From DATEJJ01 sp039649115 (lineage in GTDB: Bacteria > Actinomycetota > Actinomycetes > Mycobacteriales > Micromonosporaceae): 24,166 bases of DNA. Shown here piece after piece: positions 12,947 through 22,590 of this stretch; the stretch's first letter is position 1, and the number at the start of each line of letters is the position of its first letter. The DNA lies in NCBI GenBank assembly GCA_039649115.1, contig JBBWZQ010000231.1, forward strand, positions 1 through 24,166, in the 5' to 3' direction. The position numbers and the translations under genes were made by a program. The notes beneath the pieces are model-generated. The model was not told where the DNA came from. It saw only the letters and a list, made by a program, of their open reading frames with translations, and did not search any database.

Positions 12947-15574
12947 GTGGCGTTGGTCGACAAGCTCTTCGCCCAGGCCGTGGGTTGGCACCGGCGGGCC
13001 GGTGCGCACGTGCAGGACATCGAGGCGGAGGCGCAGGCCCTCGCCGCGGACCCGTTCGCCGCCGCCACCGCGGACAGCCAGGCGCGGCGCTGGGTGGCCA
13101 AGCTGCACAGCCTGGCCCAGTCCGGCCTGCCCGGCTGGCTGGGCCAGCGGCTGGACAGCGCCCTGCTGGAGCTGCCGCTGGGCGAGCAGGCCAGCGTGGA
13201 CCGGCCGATGTACCTGCGCATCGGCGACGCGAGCCCGGTCGAGGACAGCATGTTCTGGGCCGCCGTGCCGTTCATCGGCTCGGGCCACCTGGCGATCGAC
13301 GCGGATGCCCGGGACCGCCGGATCACCGGGTGGCTGCGCGGTATCCTGCTGCGCACGCTGGCCGCCCTGCCCGAGGGCGCGCTGCGGGTGCTGCCGGTCG
13401 ACGGGGCGACGCTGGGCGCCGTGTTCACGCCGTTCCGGCCGCTGGTCGACGCGGAGGCGTGGCAGGCGCCGGTGACCGATCTGGACGGGCTGCGGTCGGT
13501 CCTGGGCGAGGCCGAGGAGCAGATCAACGGGGTACAGGCGGGCGCGCTGGACAACCCGCCGGTCCTGCTGGTCGCGGTCGCCGCGCTGCCCAGCGGTACC
13601 GGACGGGCGGAGTGGGCGCGGCTGGGCGCCATCGCGCACGCCGGCCCGGGCGCCCGGGTGCACCTGCTGCTCGCCGGGTACCCGCCGCCCACCATGCACG
13701 GCGAGCCGGCCCCGCGCCTGGAGAACACCACGCAGCTGACGAGCGCGGGCAACGGGTGGTTCACCGCCTCGGAGCCGCCCGGCCCGTACCGGCTGTCCAG
13801 CGACGGCACCGGGCTGGCCGCGCCGGTCATGCTCGACCCCGGGCCGAGCGAGGACCTCGTCGTCCAGGTGTGCCGGCGCGCCGCGACCACGGCGACCGTG
13901 TCCCGGCAGACCGACTTCGCGTCCCTGATGCCGCCGCAGATCTGGCGCGAGTCCTCGGCGCACGGGCTGCGCACCGTCGTCGGCCGGGACGGCCGCGCGC
14001 CGTACGAGCTGGTGCTGGACGACGCGACCCCGCACATGCAGCTGGGTGGCCGCTCCGGTGCCGGAAAGACGAACGTCCTGCTGCTCCTGCTGTACGGTCT
14101 GGCCTCCCGGTACTCGCCGGACGAGCTGGGGCTGTACCTGCTGGACTTCAAGGAGGGCGTGTCCTTCGTCGAGTTCACCCCGACCCGGGCCGACCCGTCG
14201 TGGGTGCCGCACGCCCGCACCGTCGGCATCGAGTCCGACCGCGAGTACGGGCTCGCCGTGCTGCGCGCGCTGGTGCGCGAGATGAACCGGCGGGCGGGCG
14301 CGCTGAAGCGGGCCGGGGTGACCAAGCTGGCCGACCTGCGCACCGCACAGCCCGAGACCGTGCTGCCCAGGCTGGTCGCCGTGATCGACGAGTTCCAGGT
14401 GCTGTTCGCCGGCAACGACACGATCGCCCGGGAGGCGGCCGGTGCCCTGGAGGACCTGGCGCGCAAGGGCCGCTCGTACGGCATCCACATGATCCTGGCC
14501 AGCCAGACGATCGCCGGGATCGAGGCGCTGTACACCAAGAAGGACTCCATCTTCGGCCAGTTCCCGCTGCGCATCGCCCTACCGGGCGGCTCCGGAATCC
14601 TGGACTCCGCAAATACCGCGGCCGAGGCCCTGCCGGTCGGTACGGCCGTGGTCAACAGCGCGGGCGGGGTGGCCGAGGCCAACCGGGTCGTCCGGTTCCC
14701 GCACGCCGATCCGGCGTCGGTGGCCGCGCAGCGGCAGAAGCTCTGGCAGGCCCGGCCGGTCACCAACGACCCGCCCGCGGTCTTCGCCGGCTACGCCGAG
14801 CACCACGTCGAGGACGACCCGCTGTTCGCGGCGCTGTCACCGCAGGTGCGCCGGCGCCAGGCCCTGGTCGGCCGGGCCGTGGACATCGGCCTGCCCACGG
14901 TGGGGTTCGGCATGGACGCGGTACCGGGCCGGCACGTCGCCGTGCTCGGCACCTCGGTGGTGGGCGCCGACATCCTGCACGCCGCGACCGTCGGCCTCGC
15001 CCACCAACACGACCCGGGTTCGGCGCGGTTCGTGCTGGCCAGCTTCGCCGCGGCCGCCGATCCCGTGGTCGACGAGCTGGGCGCGACCCTGGCCGCGGCC
15101 GGGCACGACTGCATCGAGGCGGACGCCGGCGCGCTGCGCGCCCTGCTCGCCGACCTGTCCAGCGAGGCTCCCGCGTCCGCCGCCAAGCCGATCTACCTGG
15201 TCGTGTTCGCCGCCGACGTGATCGTGCCGATGCTCTCCGAGCGGGGCGAGAACCGGCGTACCGGCCTGGACGACCTGCGCACCGTGCTGCGCGCCGGCCC
15301 CGGGCGCATGGTCCACGTGCTGAGCTGGTGGCGAGCCGCCCGGCGGTTCGCGGACGCGGTCGGCGGCTCGGCCGGGCGCGAGGACGTGGCGTGCCTGGTG
15401 GCGCTGAACGTCCCCGGGAACGAGCTGTCCGCGCTGCTCGGCGACCACACGCTGACCTGGCAGCCACGGGCCAACCGGGCGCTGCTGCTGGACCGGCACG
15501 ACCAGCGCCGCCAGCTCATCGTGCCGTTCGTGCGCCCCGGCCGGCACGAGGACGGGGACGGTGCCCAACCATGA
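12947..15574 (+). CDS. FtsK/SpoIIIE-like motor ATPase, soluble, two RecA-like domains
   Basis: The protein has 875 residues with no membrane helices. The N-terminal 350 or so residues are helical then alpha/beta and match no domain I know. An active RecA-like domain follows: Walker A GGRSGAGKT at 367-375, YLLDFKEGVSF, and Walker B LVAVIDEFQVLF with Asp481-Glu482, then GRSYGIHMILASQT, a typical FtsK/EccC sensor strand. From about 640 a second RecA-like domain appears degenerate: GRHVAVLGTSVVGADIL at 661-677 stands where Walker A should be but lacks GKT, and PIYLVVFAADVIV resembles a Walker B without the acidic pair. This recalls EccC-type ATPases of type VII secretion, but no WxG100, EccB/D or mycosin gene is nearby and no DNA-binding gamma domain is evident. 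The GTG at 12947 has GGGAGGGA 7 nt upstream. ATGA overlap with the next gene. Confidence 0.88.
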   Translation: MALVDKLFAQAVGWHRRAGAHVQDIEAEAQALAADPFAAATADSQARRWVAKLHSLAQSGLPGWLGQRLDSALLELPLGEQASVDRPMYLRIGDASPVEDSMFWAAVPFIGSGHLAIDADARDRRITGWLRGILLRTLAALPEGALRVLPVDGATLGAVFTPFRPLVDAEAWQAPVTDLDGLRSVLGEAEEQINGVQAGALDNPPVLLVAVAALPSGTGRAEWARLGAIAHAGPGARVHLLLAGYPPPTMHGEPAPRLENTTQLTSAGNGWFTASEPPGPYRLSSDGTGLAAPVMLDPGPSEDLVVQVCRRAATTATVSRQTDFASLMPPQIWRESSAHGLRTVVGRDGRAPYELVLDDATPHMQLGGRSGAGKTNVLLLLLYGLASRYSPDELGLYLLDFKEGVSFVEFTPTRADPSWVPHARTVGIESDREYGLAVLRALVREMNRRAGALKRAGVTKLADLRTAQPETVLPRLVAVIDEFQVLFAGNDTIAREAAGALEDLARKGRSYGIHMILASQTIAGIEALYTKKDSIFGQFPLRIALPGGSGILDSANTAAEALPVGTAVVNSAGGVAEANRVVRFPHADPASVAAQRQKLWQARPVTNDPPAVFAGYAEHHVEDDPLFAALSPQVRRRQALVGRAVDIGLPTVGFGMDAVPGRHVAVLGTSVVGADILHAATVGLAHQHDPGSARFVLASFAAAADPVVDELGATLAAAGHDCIEADAGALRALLADLSSEAPASAAKPIYLVVFAADVIVPMLSERGENRRTGLDDLRTVLRAGPGRMVHVLSWWRAARRFADAVGGSAGREDVACLVALNVPGNELSALLGDHTLTWQPRANRALLLDRHDQRRQLIVPFVRPGRHEDGDGAQP

Positions 15575-16269
15575 CCGGGAACTGGTGGGTGGAGTACGCG
15601 GAGGCGGCGCAGCGGCTGGCCGAGGTGCGGCGCGGGGAGGAGCGGCGGCTGGCCACCGGGCAGGAGCGCGCGGCCGGCATGCGCGCCGCCGCGGACCAGC
15701 TCAGGCGGCGGCTGGACGCCCAGCGTGCGCACCTGCTCAACGTGGCCCGGACGCTGCGGCTGGCCGAGCCGTCGTTCGGCGAGGCGGGCCGGGGCGGGCT
15801 GACCGACGCCGACGAGGCCGCGCGGGCGGCCTGGGAGGCGGTCAAGGAGGCCGACAGGGCGGCCACCGAGGCCGCGAACCGCGGGCACCAGGCGGGGTTC
15901 CTCCCTGGTGTGCCGCCCACCCTGCGCAACGCGGCCGTCTACGCCGGGACGACGGCGCTGCTCGCGGTGGTGTCCGTCGGTCTGGTGCTGTTCGGCGCGC
16001 GTAGCCAGGACCGCCAGATCCCGACCTGGACGATGCCCTGGTCGCTGTGCGGGCTGCCGGCCGTGGCGTTCTTCGCCGGCTACTTCATCATCGTCAACTT
16101 CGCCCACCCCAGGGTCGCCGACGAGCCGGTGGGCACGGCACCCCAGTCCGGCCGGGGCCGGCGGACCGGCCGGCCGAAGCGCACCGCCTCGGTGCGGCTG
16201 GGCGGGCTCATCTGCCTGCTCGGCATGTGGCTGGCGTGGGCGGTCGCCGTGTCGGTCAATCTCTCGTGA
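15571..16269 (+). CDS. Coiled-coil membrane protein coupled to the FtsK-like ATPase
   Basis: The protein has 232 residues. The N-terminal half (about 1-105) is Ala/Arg/Glu-rich and strongly helical, probably coiled coil (YAEAAQRLAEVRRGEERRLA, LRRRLDAQRAHLLNVARTLR). Then come three membrane helices: AAVYAGTTALLAVVSVGLVL, SLCGLPAVAFFAGYFIIVNF and LGGLICLLGMWLAWAVAVSV. A short basic loop (SGRGRRTGRPKR) sits before the last helix. No known family is recognised. Its start overlaps the ATPase stop (ATGA), so the two are made together; it is a natural candidate for a membrane anchor or pore partner of the motor, by context only. Its 3' end overlaps the convergent gene by 14 nt. Confidence 0.8.
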   Translation: MTGNWWVEYAEAAQRLAEVRRGEERRLATGQERAAGMRAAADQLRRRLDAQRAHLLNVARTLRLAEPSFGEAGRGGLTDADEAARAAWEAVKEADRAATEAANRGHQAGFLPGVPPTLRNAAVYAGTTALLAVVSVGLVLFGARSQDRQIPTWTMPWSLCGLPAVAFFAGYFIIVNFAHPRVADEPVGTAPQSGRGRRTGRPKRTASVRLGGLICLLGMWLAWAVAVSVNLS

Positions 16270-17524
16270 CCGGCGGCAGGGGGTACCGCACCGCCACCGG
16301 GGGCTGCTGGACCACCTCGGCCGCCGGCGCCCAGACCTCGTACACGCCGCGCTCCACGCAGCCGGCGCCGAGGGTGGCGACCGCCTCGCCGGACGGGTGC
16401 AGCAGGCGCAGGCGCAGCCAGCTCCCCTCGACCCGGGTGATCGTGCACGGCACCCGGCGCCAGAGGCCGCAGGGCGTGCGCCGGGCCAGCGTCTCCACCG
16501 CGTACCGGGCCGCCCGGGTCTTGGCCAGTACCCGGAACTCACCCGGCGGATCGGCGATCGCCTCGTACTCCTCGCCCCGGTACCGGCCGACGAGGCGGCT
16601 GGGCGCCGGCGGGATCGCGAAGTACTCCTGGCCCGGATCGATCCCCGGTACCGACGCGAACAGGTGGCGCCACTGCGGCCCGAACAGCCGCGTCCAGGTG
16701 CGCTGCTCGGGCAGGTAGCTGTAGAGGGGTACCTCGGTGCCGTCGGTGGTGTAGGCCAGCAACTCGGCGAACGCGGGGTAGGGCAGGTCGGCGAGGCCCG
16801 CGGTGACATACTCGGGGACCACGTGGTGCCCGGACGGGGCGAAGCCGGTGCCCAGGACCGGCGGGCCGAGCCGGTCGCGCGGCGGCATCCGGGCCAGCCC
16901 GTCGTAGAGCTCGATGTAGGGGACCTCGAAGTCCAGCGGGTCCACCGCGCGCCAGCGCAGCCCGAAGATGGCCGCGCCGCCGTCGCCGTCCTCCCCGTCG
17001 CTGCGCAGCACCGACAGCTCGGCCGGGGTGCGCAGGTGCGCGATGTCGACCTCGCGGTAGCAGAAGCCCTGCGGCAGCCAGCCGTGCAGGTGCCCGGCGA
17101 GCTGCCGGCCGGAGAGCACCTTCACCATCCGGGTACCGCAGCGGACCGCGATGCTGTCGCGGATGCCGGACAGCAGCTCACCCGTGGTGGCCCGCGGGCT
17201 CTGGCTCAACCGGTGCACGGTGGCCCAGTTGATGCCGCGCGACACGGGTACGGACAGGACCGACTCGGCCGGCCGGGGTGCCCGCCCCTCCAGCACCTCC
17301 GCCTCGGGCGCGGGGATGAAGCGGCGGTACGGCTGGCGCGCACCGGGTCGGGGGTTGGGCAGGAAGCCGGGGGCGGGTTCGAGCGCGAAGATCTCGTACG
17401 CCGCGCCCTTCGCGATCGGCTCGGCGGAGTACTCGCTGTCCTGGTATCGGACGCGCAGCCGCTGCGCCGCTGGCGATTCGATACCAGGGGCGTGCGCGAC
17501 CTGCCCGGTCGGCGTCATGCCCAT
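16256..17524 (-). CDS. Unrecognised 422-residue protein
   Basis: The protein has 422 residues from the ATG at 17524; a second ATG two codons later (17518) is equally possible and lies 8 nt after a -10-like TAGGTT. There is no signal peptide or membrane helix. It is unusually rich in Tyr, Pro and Arg, with repeated short patterns such as RVRYQDSEYSAEPIAKGAAY and RYRGEEYEAIADPPGEFR that look like a recurring small beta motif. The middle has INWATVHRLSQSPRATTGEL and GFCYREVDIAHLRTP, and the end LRLRLLHPSGEAVATLGAG looks like a beta-barrel strand pair. I do not recognise the family. An effector, immunity or binding role near the ATPase operon is possible but unsupported. It is divergent from tatD. 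Confidence 0.7.
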   Translation of the reverse strand: MGMTPTGQVAHAPGIESPAAQRLRVRYQDSEYSAEPIAKGAAYEIFALEPAPGFLPNPRPGARQPYRRFIPAPEAEVLEGRAPRPAESVLSVPVSRGINWATVHRLSQSPRATTGELLSGIRDSIAVRCGTRMVKVLSGRQLAGHLHGWLPQGFCYREVDIAHLRTPAELSVLRSDGEDGDGGAAIFGLRWRAVDPLDFEVPYIELYDGLARMPPRDRLGPPVLGTGFAPSGHHVVPEYVTAGLADLPYPAFAELLAYTTDGTEVPLYSYLPEQRTWTRLFGPQWRHLFASVPGIDPGQEYFAIPPAPSRLVGRYRGEEYEAIADPPGEFRVLAKTRAARYAVETLARRTPCGLWRRVPCTITRVEGSWLRLRLLHPSGEAVATLGAGCVERGVYEVWAPAAEVVQQPPVAVRYPLPPVTRD

Positions 17525-17571
17525 AGAACCTAGCCCTTCGATGTCCCTCGCTGGTTAACGTGACGTGAATC

Positions 17572-17585
17572 GTTCCTCGCGGAAC
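17572..17585. repeat. Short dyad in the divergent region before tatD
   Basis: GTTCC (17572-17576) and GGAAC (17581-17585) flank TCGC; a further TTCC at 17594-17597 pairs with the same GGAA. This lies in the 148-bp gap between divergent genes. It could be an operator for either side. The arms are short, so chance cannot be excluded. Confidence 0.3.
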
Positions 17586-17634
17586 ACTAGGTATTCCTTG
17601 CGCCGGGCGTCGGACGCCGTGTGTGTTTCGATGA

Positions 17635-17665
17635 TCGACAGGGTCCGCGGCCACATCACTATGCT
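17635..17665 (+). promoter_or_regulatory. Candidate promoter of the tatD-rsmA-ispE operon
   Basis: TCGACA (17635-17640) and TATGCT (17660-17665) are 19 nt apart, a little long. TATGCT ends 7 nt before the ATG at 17673, which again fits a leaderless start. This start also removes an N-terminal extension that has no place in the TatD fold. Confidence 0.45.
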
Positions 17666-17672
17666 GGCGGGG

Positions 17673-18497
17673 ATGCCTACCGCGAGCGAACCGCCACCCG
17701 CACCCGAGCCGCTGGCCGTGCCGGTGCTGGACAGCCACACCCACCTCGACATCGTGGGCGGCGACCCGGCCTCGGCCGTCGCCGCGGCCGGCGCGGTGGG
17801 CGTGGACCGGCTGGTGCAGGTCGGCGTCGATGTGGCCTCGTCGCAGTGGAGTGCGCGGCTGGCCGCCGAACAGCCGGCCGTGGTCGCGACCGTCGCGCTG
17901 CACCCGAACGAGGCGCCGGCGCTGGACAAGGCGGGTGGCCTGGACGAGGCGCTGCGGGTGATCGAGGGGCTGGCCACCCGGGACCGGGTGCGCGGGGTCG
18001 GCGAGACCGGGATGGACCGCTACCGCACCGGTGACGAGGGCCGCGCCGCGCAGGAGCGCAGCTTCCGGGCGCACATCGCCATCGCCAAGGCGACCGGCCG
18101 GGCGCTGGTCATCCACGACCGGGACGCGCACGCCGACGTGCTGCGCATCCTCGACGACGAGGGCGCGCCGGAGCGGGTGGTGCTGCACTGCTTCTCCGGC
18201 GACGCACGGTTCGCGGCCGACTGCGTGCGGCGCGGGTACGTGCTGAGCTTCGCCGGCACCGTCACCTTCAAGAACGCCGAGTACCTGCGGGAGGCGGCCC
18301 GGGTCACGCCGCTGGACCAGATCCTCGTGGAGACGGACGCGCCGTTCCTCACCCCGATGCCGTACCGGGGCCGGCCCAACGGCTCGTACCTGATCCCGCT
18401 GACGGTGCGCTCGCTCGCCCAGACCCTGGGACGCGACCTCGACGAGGTGTGCGCCGCGATCTCGGCCACCGGCGAACGGGTCTTCGGGCCTTGGTGA
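17673..18497 (+). CDS. tatD: TatD-family metal-dependent DNase
   Basis: The protein has 274 residues, the usual TatD length. It is an amidohydrolase-fold TIM barrel that uses two metals for 3'-5' exonuclease or related phosphodiesterase activity in the cytoplasm. Metal ligands are visible in order: His22 and His24 (VLDSHTHLD), Glu111 (VRGVGETGMDRY), His148 (LVIHDRDAH), His172 (VVLHCFSGD) and Asp222 (VETDAPFLTP). I chose the ATG at 17673 because the -10-like TATGCT ends 7 nt upstream and the earlier frame adds only low-complexity residues. The stop overlaps the GTG of rsmA (GTGA), so translation is coupled. In M. tuberculosis rpfB sits between these two genes; here there is no room. Confidence 0.93.
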   Translation: MPTASEPPPAPEPLAVPVLDSHTHLDIVGGDPASAVAAAGAVGVDRLVQVGVDVASSQWSARLAAEQPAVVATVALHPNEAPALDKAGGLDEALRVIEGLATRDRVRGVGETGMDRYRTGDEGRAAQERSFRAHIAIAKATGRALVIHDRDAHADVLRILDDEGAPERVVLHCFSGDARFAADCVRRGYVLSFAGTVTFKNAEYLREAARVTPLDQILVETDAPFLTPMPYRGRPNGSYLIPLTVRSLAQTLGRDLDEVCAAISATGERVFGPW

Positions 18498-19336
18498 CGG
18501 GCTCCCTGCTCGGGCCGGTGGAGATCCGGGAACTCGCGGCGCGGCTGGGCGTCGCGCCGGCGAAGTCGCTCGGGCAGAACTTCGTGCACGACCGGAACAC
18601 CGTGCGGCGCATCGTGCGCACCGCGGCGCTCGACCCGCACGACGTCGTCGTCGAGGTCGGTCCCGGCCTGGGTTCGCTGACCCTGGCACTGCTGCCCGCC
18701 GCCGCCCGGGTGTACGCGGTGGAGATCGACCCGCAGCTGGCCGGCGCGCTGCCCGGTACCGTGGCCCGGCACGCGCCGCAGTACGCCGACCGGCTCACGG
18801 TGGTCAACCAGGACGCGCTGAAGGTGGCCCCGCAGGACCTGCCGGGAGCCGGTGCCCTGGTGGCCAACCTGCCCTACAACGTCGCGGTGCCGGTGCTGCT
18901 GCACCTGCTCGCGGTGCTGCCCGGCCTGGCACACGGTCTGGTGATGGTGCAGAAGGAGGTCGCCGACCGGCTCACCGCGCCGCCCGGTTCGCGCACCTAC
19001 GGGATACCCAGCGCCAAGCTCGCCTGGTACGCCGGGGCGCGGCAGGCCGGCCGGGTGCCGGCGAACGTCTTCTGGCCGGTACCCAATGTGGAATCTGGTC
19101 TGGTGGCATTCGCCCGCCGCGACCCGCCCGCGGGAATTGACCGCCGGAAGACCTTCGCGGTGATCGACGCGGCCTTCGCGCAGCGGCGCAAGACGCTGCG
19201 CGCCGCGCTCGCCGGCTGGGCCGGCAGCCCGGACGCCGCGGCCCGGATCCTGGCCAGGGCCGGGGTGGACCCCGGCGCGCGCGGCGAGTCGCTCACCATA
19301 GAAGAATTCGCCGCGATCGCGAGGGAGGCGGGATGA
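18494..19336 (+). CDS. rsmA: 16S rRNA (adenine1518-N6/adenine1519-N6)-dimethyltransferase
   Basis: The protein has 280 residues. KsgA/RsmA dimethylates two adjacent adenines in helix 45 of 16S rRNA late in 30S assembly; loss gives kasugamycin resistance. Motif X is KSLGQNFVHDRNTVRRIV, motif I VVVEVGPGLGSLTLALL, motif II VYAVEIDPQLAGAL, and the catalytic motif IV NLPYNVAVPVLLHLL (NLPY at 125-128). The C-terminal helical domain ends LTIEEFAAIAREAG. The GTG at 18494 overlaps the tatD stop, and an earlier in-frame start would only read through the tatD end. The ATG of ispE overlaps its stop (ATGA). The tight coupling suggests constitutive housekeeping expression from the tatD promoter. Confidence 0.96.
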   Translation: MTGSLLGPVEIRELAARLGVAPAKSLGQNFVHDRNTVRRIVRTAALDPHDVVVEVGPGLGSLTLALLPAAARVYAVEIDPQLAGALPGTVARHAPQYADRLTVVNQDALKVAPQDLPGAGALVANLPYNVAVPVLLHLLAVLPGLAHGLVMVQKEVADRLTAPPGSRTYGIPSAKLAWYAGARQAGRVPANVFWPVPNVESGLVAFARRDPPAGIDRRKTFAVIDAAFAQRRKTLRAALAGWAGSPDAAARILARAGVDPGARGESLTIEEFAAIAREAG

Positions 19337-20280
19337 CCGAGGCGCTGTTCGAGGACGGCCGGCCGCGGCCGGGCGCCTCCGGGCCCGTGCGGGTACGCGT
19401 CCCCGCGAAGATCAATCTGCACCTGGGTGTGGGCGCGCTGCGCCCGGACAGGTACCACGAGCTGACCACCGTGTACCACGCGCTCGCCGTGTACGACGAG
19501 GTCAGCGCGCGCCGGGGCGACCAGCTGACGCTGACCATGGAGGGCGAGGGCGCCGGCGCGCTGCCGCTGGACGACACCAACCTGGTGCTGCGCGCGGCGC
19601 GGGCCCTCTCCGCCCACACGGGTGTACCGGCGCAGGCGCGGCTGCACCTGCGCAAGAACATCCCGCTCGCGGCCGGCCTGGCCGGCGGCAGCGCCGACGC
19701 GGCCGCGGCGCTGGTCGCCTGCGACGGGCTCTGGGGCACCGGCCTGAACCGCGAGGAACTGGCCGAGGTCGCCAGCCGGGTCGGCTCGGACGTCCCGTTC
19801 CTGGTGCTGGGCGGCACCGCGCTGGGCACCGGCCGCGGCGAGGCGGTCAGCCCGGTGCTGGCCCGCGCCTCGTCCTGGCACTGGGTGCTGGCGCTGGCCG
19901 ACGGCGGCCTGTCCACCCCCGAGGTCTACCGGGAGCTGGACCGGCTGCGCGCCGGCGGCGCGGCCGACGCGCCGCTCGGCGCGGCCGACGACCTGCTTGG
20001 CGCGCTGCGGCAGCGGGATCCCGCGGTGCTCGCCAAGTGCCTGGGCAACGACCTGCAGGTCGCGGCGCTGGCTTTGCGTCCGGCCCTGCGGGACACCCTG
20101 GACACGGGCGGCCGGGCCGGTGCCCTCGCCGGTATCGTCTGCGGCTCCGGGCCCACCTGCGCCTTCCTCGCCCGGGACGCGCCGCACGCCACGGCGGTCG
20201 CGCAGGAGCTGTCGGCCAGCGGTACCTGCCGGGCGGCGGTGGCCACGTTCGGGCCGGTCGCCGGCGCGCGGGTGGTCTGA
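19333..20280 (+). CDS. ispE: 4-diphosphocytidyl-2-C-methyl-D-erythritol kinase
   Basis: The protein has 315 residues. IspE phosphorylates the 2-hydroxyl of CDP-methylerythritol with ATP, step four of the MEP route to isoprenoids, including the polyprenyl phosphates needed by the mannosyltransferase encoded in this window. It is a GHMP kinase: motif 1 VPAKINLHLGVG with the active-site Lys26, the ATP loop PLAAGLAGGSADAAAAL (about 111-127), catalytic Asp153 in RVGSDVPFLVLGG, and motif 3 GIVCGSGPTCAFLA near the C-terminus. The ATP loop has Ala where many members have Gly. The ATG at 19333 overlaps the rsmA stop. The ABC-F gene begins 3 nt after its stop. Confidence 0.96.
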   Translation: MTEALFEDGRPRPGASGPVRVRVPAKINLHLGVGALRPDRYHELTTVYHALAVYDEVSARRGDQLTLTMEGEGAGALPLDDTNLVLRAARALSAHTGVPAQARLHLRKNIPLAAGLAGGSADAAAALVACDGLWGTGLNREELAEVASRVGSDVPFLVLGGTALGTGRGEAVSPVLARASSWHWVLALADGGLSTPEVYRELDRLRAGGAADAPLGAADDLLGALRQRDPAVLAKCLGNDLQVAALALRPALRDTLDTGGRAGALAGIVCGSGPTCAFLARDAPHATAVAQELSASGTCRAAVATFGPVAGARVV

Positions 20281-20283
20281 GCC

Positions 20284-22062
<1,779 letters not shown>

Positions 22063-22094
22063 GCGTTCCGGTGGCGGTGCCCGGCCGGTGCGAC

Positions 22095-22100
22095 GACAAT
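22095..22100 (+). promoter_or_regulatory. Weak -10-like element before the DUF4383 gene
   Basis: GACAAT lies 6 nt before the GTG at 22107. The first base differs from the preferred T, and no -35 is evident. It follows the leaderless pattern seen elsewhere but is the weakest example. Confidence 0.22.
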
Positions 22101-22106
22101 CGGGGC

Positions 22107-22583
22107 GTGGCGCACATACCGATCAACCATCCGCTGCGTCCCCTGTACCGGACACTGGCCGCGCTCGCCGGCCTGTACGTGCTGGTCTTCGGGATCGTCG
22201 GGCTGAACCGCAGCTGGGGCGGCGGCTTCTTCGGCCACGCGGACACCTACGCCCTCGGCCTGCGTACCAATGTCGCGTTCTCGCTACTGTCCATTGTGGT
22301 CGGTTTCGTCGTCTTCGCCGGCGCCCTGTACGGCCGCAACGTCGACCACTACATCAACCTGGTCGGCGGCTTCGTGTTCCTCCTGGCCGGCCTCGCCATG
22401 CTGGCGCTGCTGCGCACCAACGCCAACTTCCTCAACTTCACCGTCGGCACCTGCGTCGTGTCGTTCGTCATCGGCACCGCGATGCTGGTCGCCGGCCTCT
22501 ACGGCAGGGTGGGACCGGCGGACGAGGCGCAGGCCGAGGAGCAGTTCCGCCACCGGCATCCGGACGCCGCCGTGCCCTCGTGA
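22107..22583 (+). CDS. DUF4383 four-helix membrane protein
   Basis: The protein has 158 residues and begins IPINHPLRPLYRTLAALAGL, the hallmark of DUF4383. There are four predicted membrane helices (LAALAGLYVLVFGIVGL, VAFSLLSIVVGFVVFAGALY, LVGGFVFLLAGLAMLALL, TCVVSFVIGTAMLVAGLYG) with NVDHYINL between the second and third. The C-terminus is short, acidic and cytoplasmic. Function is unknown; the family is widespread in Actinobacteria. The start is the GTG at 22107, since MAHIPINHP is the expected N-terminus. It lies 44 nt after the ABC-F gene, and its stop is 7 nt from that of the convergent TetR gene. Confidence 0.88.
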   Translation: MAHIPINHPLRPLYRTLAALAGLYVLVFGIVGLNRSWGGGFFGHADTYALGLRTNVAFSLLSIVVGFVVFAGALYGRNVDHYINLVGGFVFLLAGLAMLALLRTNANFLNFTVGTCVVSFVIGTAMLVAGLYGRVGPADEAQAEEQFRHRHPDAAVPS

Positions 22584-22590
22584 CCCCCGT

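Noticed and set aside
12791..14766. Two long antisense frames opposite the ATPase gene
   Set aside because: Neither has a recognisable domain or a ribosome-binding site, while the sense strand has clear Walker motifs.
12886..15570. Plus-strand frame open for about 900 codons overlapping the ATPase gene and leading into the 232-residue membrane protein
   Set aside because: It is a low-complexity Ala/Arg/Gly shadow of the ATPase gene. Only its last part from 15571 is a real gene, with its own ATG overlapping the ATPase stop.
12947..15574. Full type VII secretion locus
   Set aside because: Only an FtsK-like ATPase is present; there is no WxG100 pair, EccB, EccD, EccE or mycosin gene in the window.
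17565..17672. Longer TatD start at 17565
   Set aside because: The extra 36 residues have no family counterpart and would cross the promoter-like element at 17635-17665.
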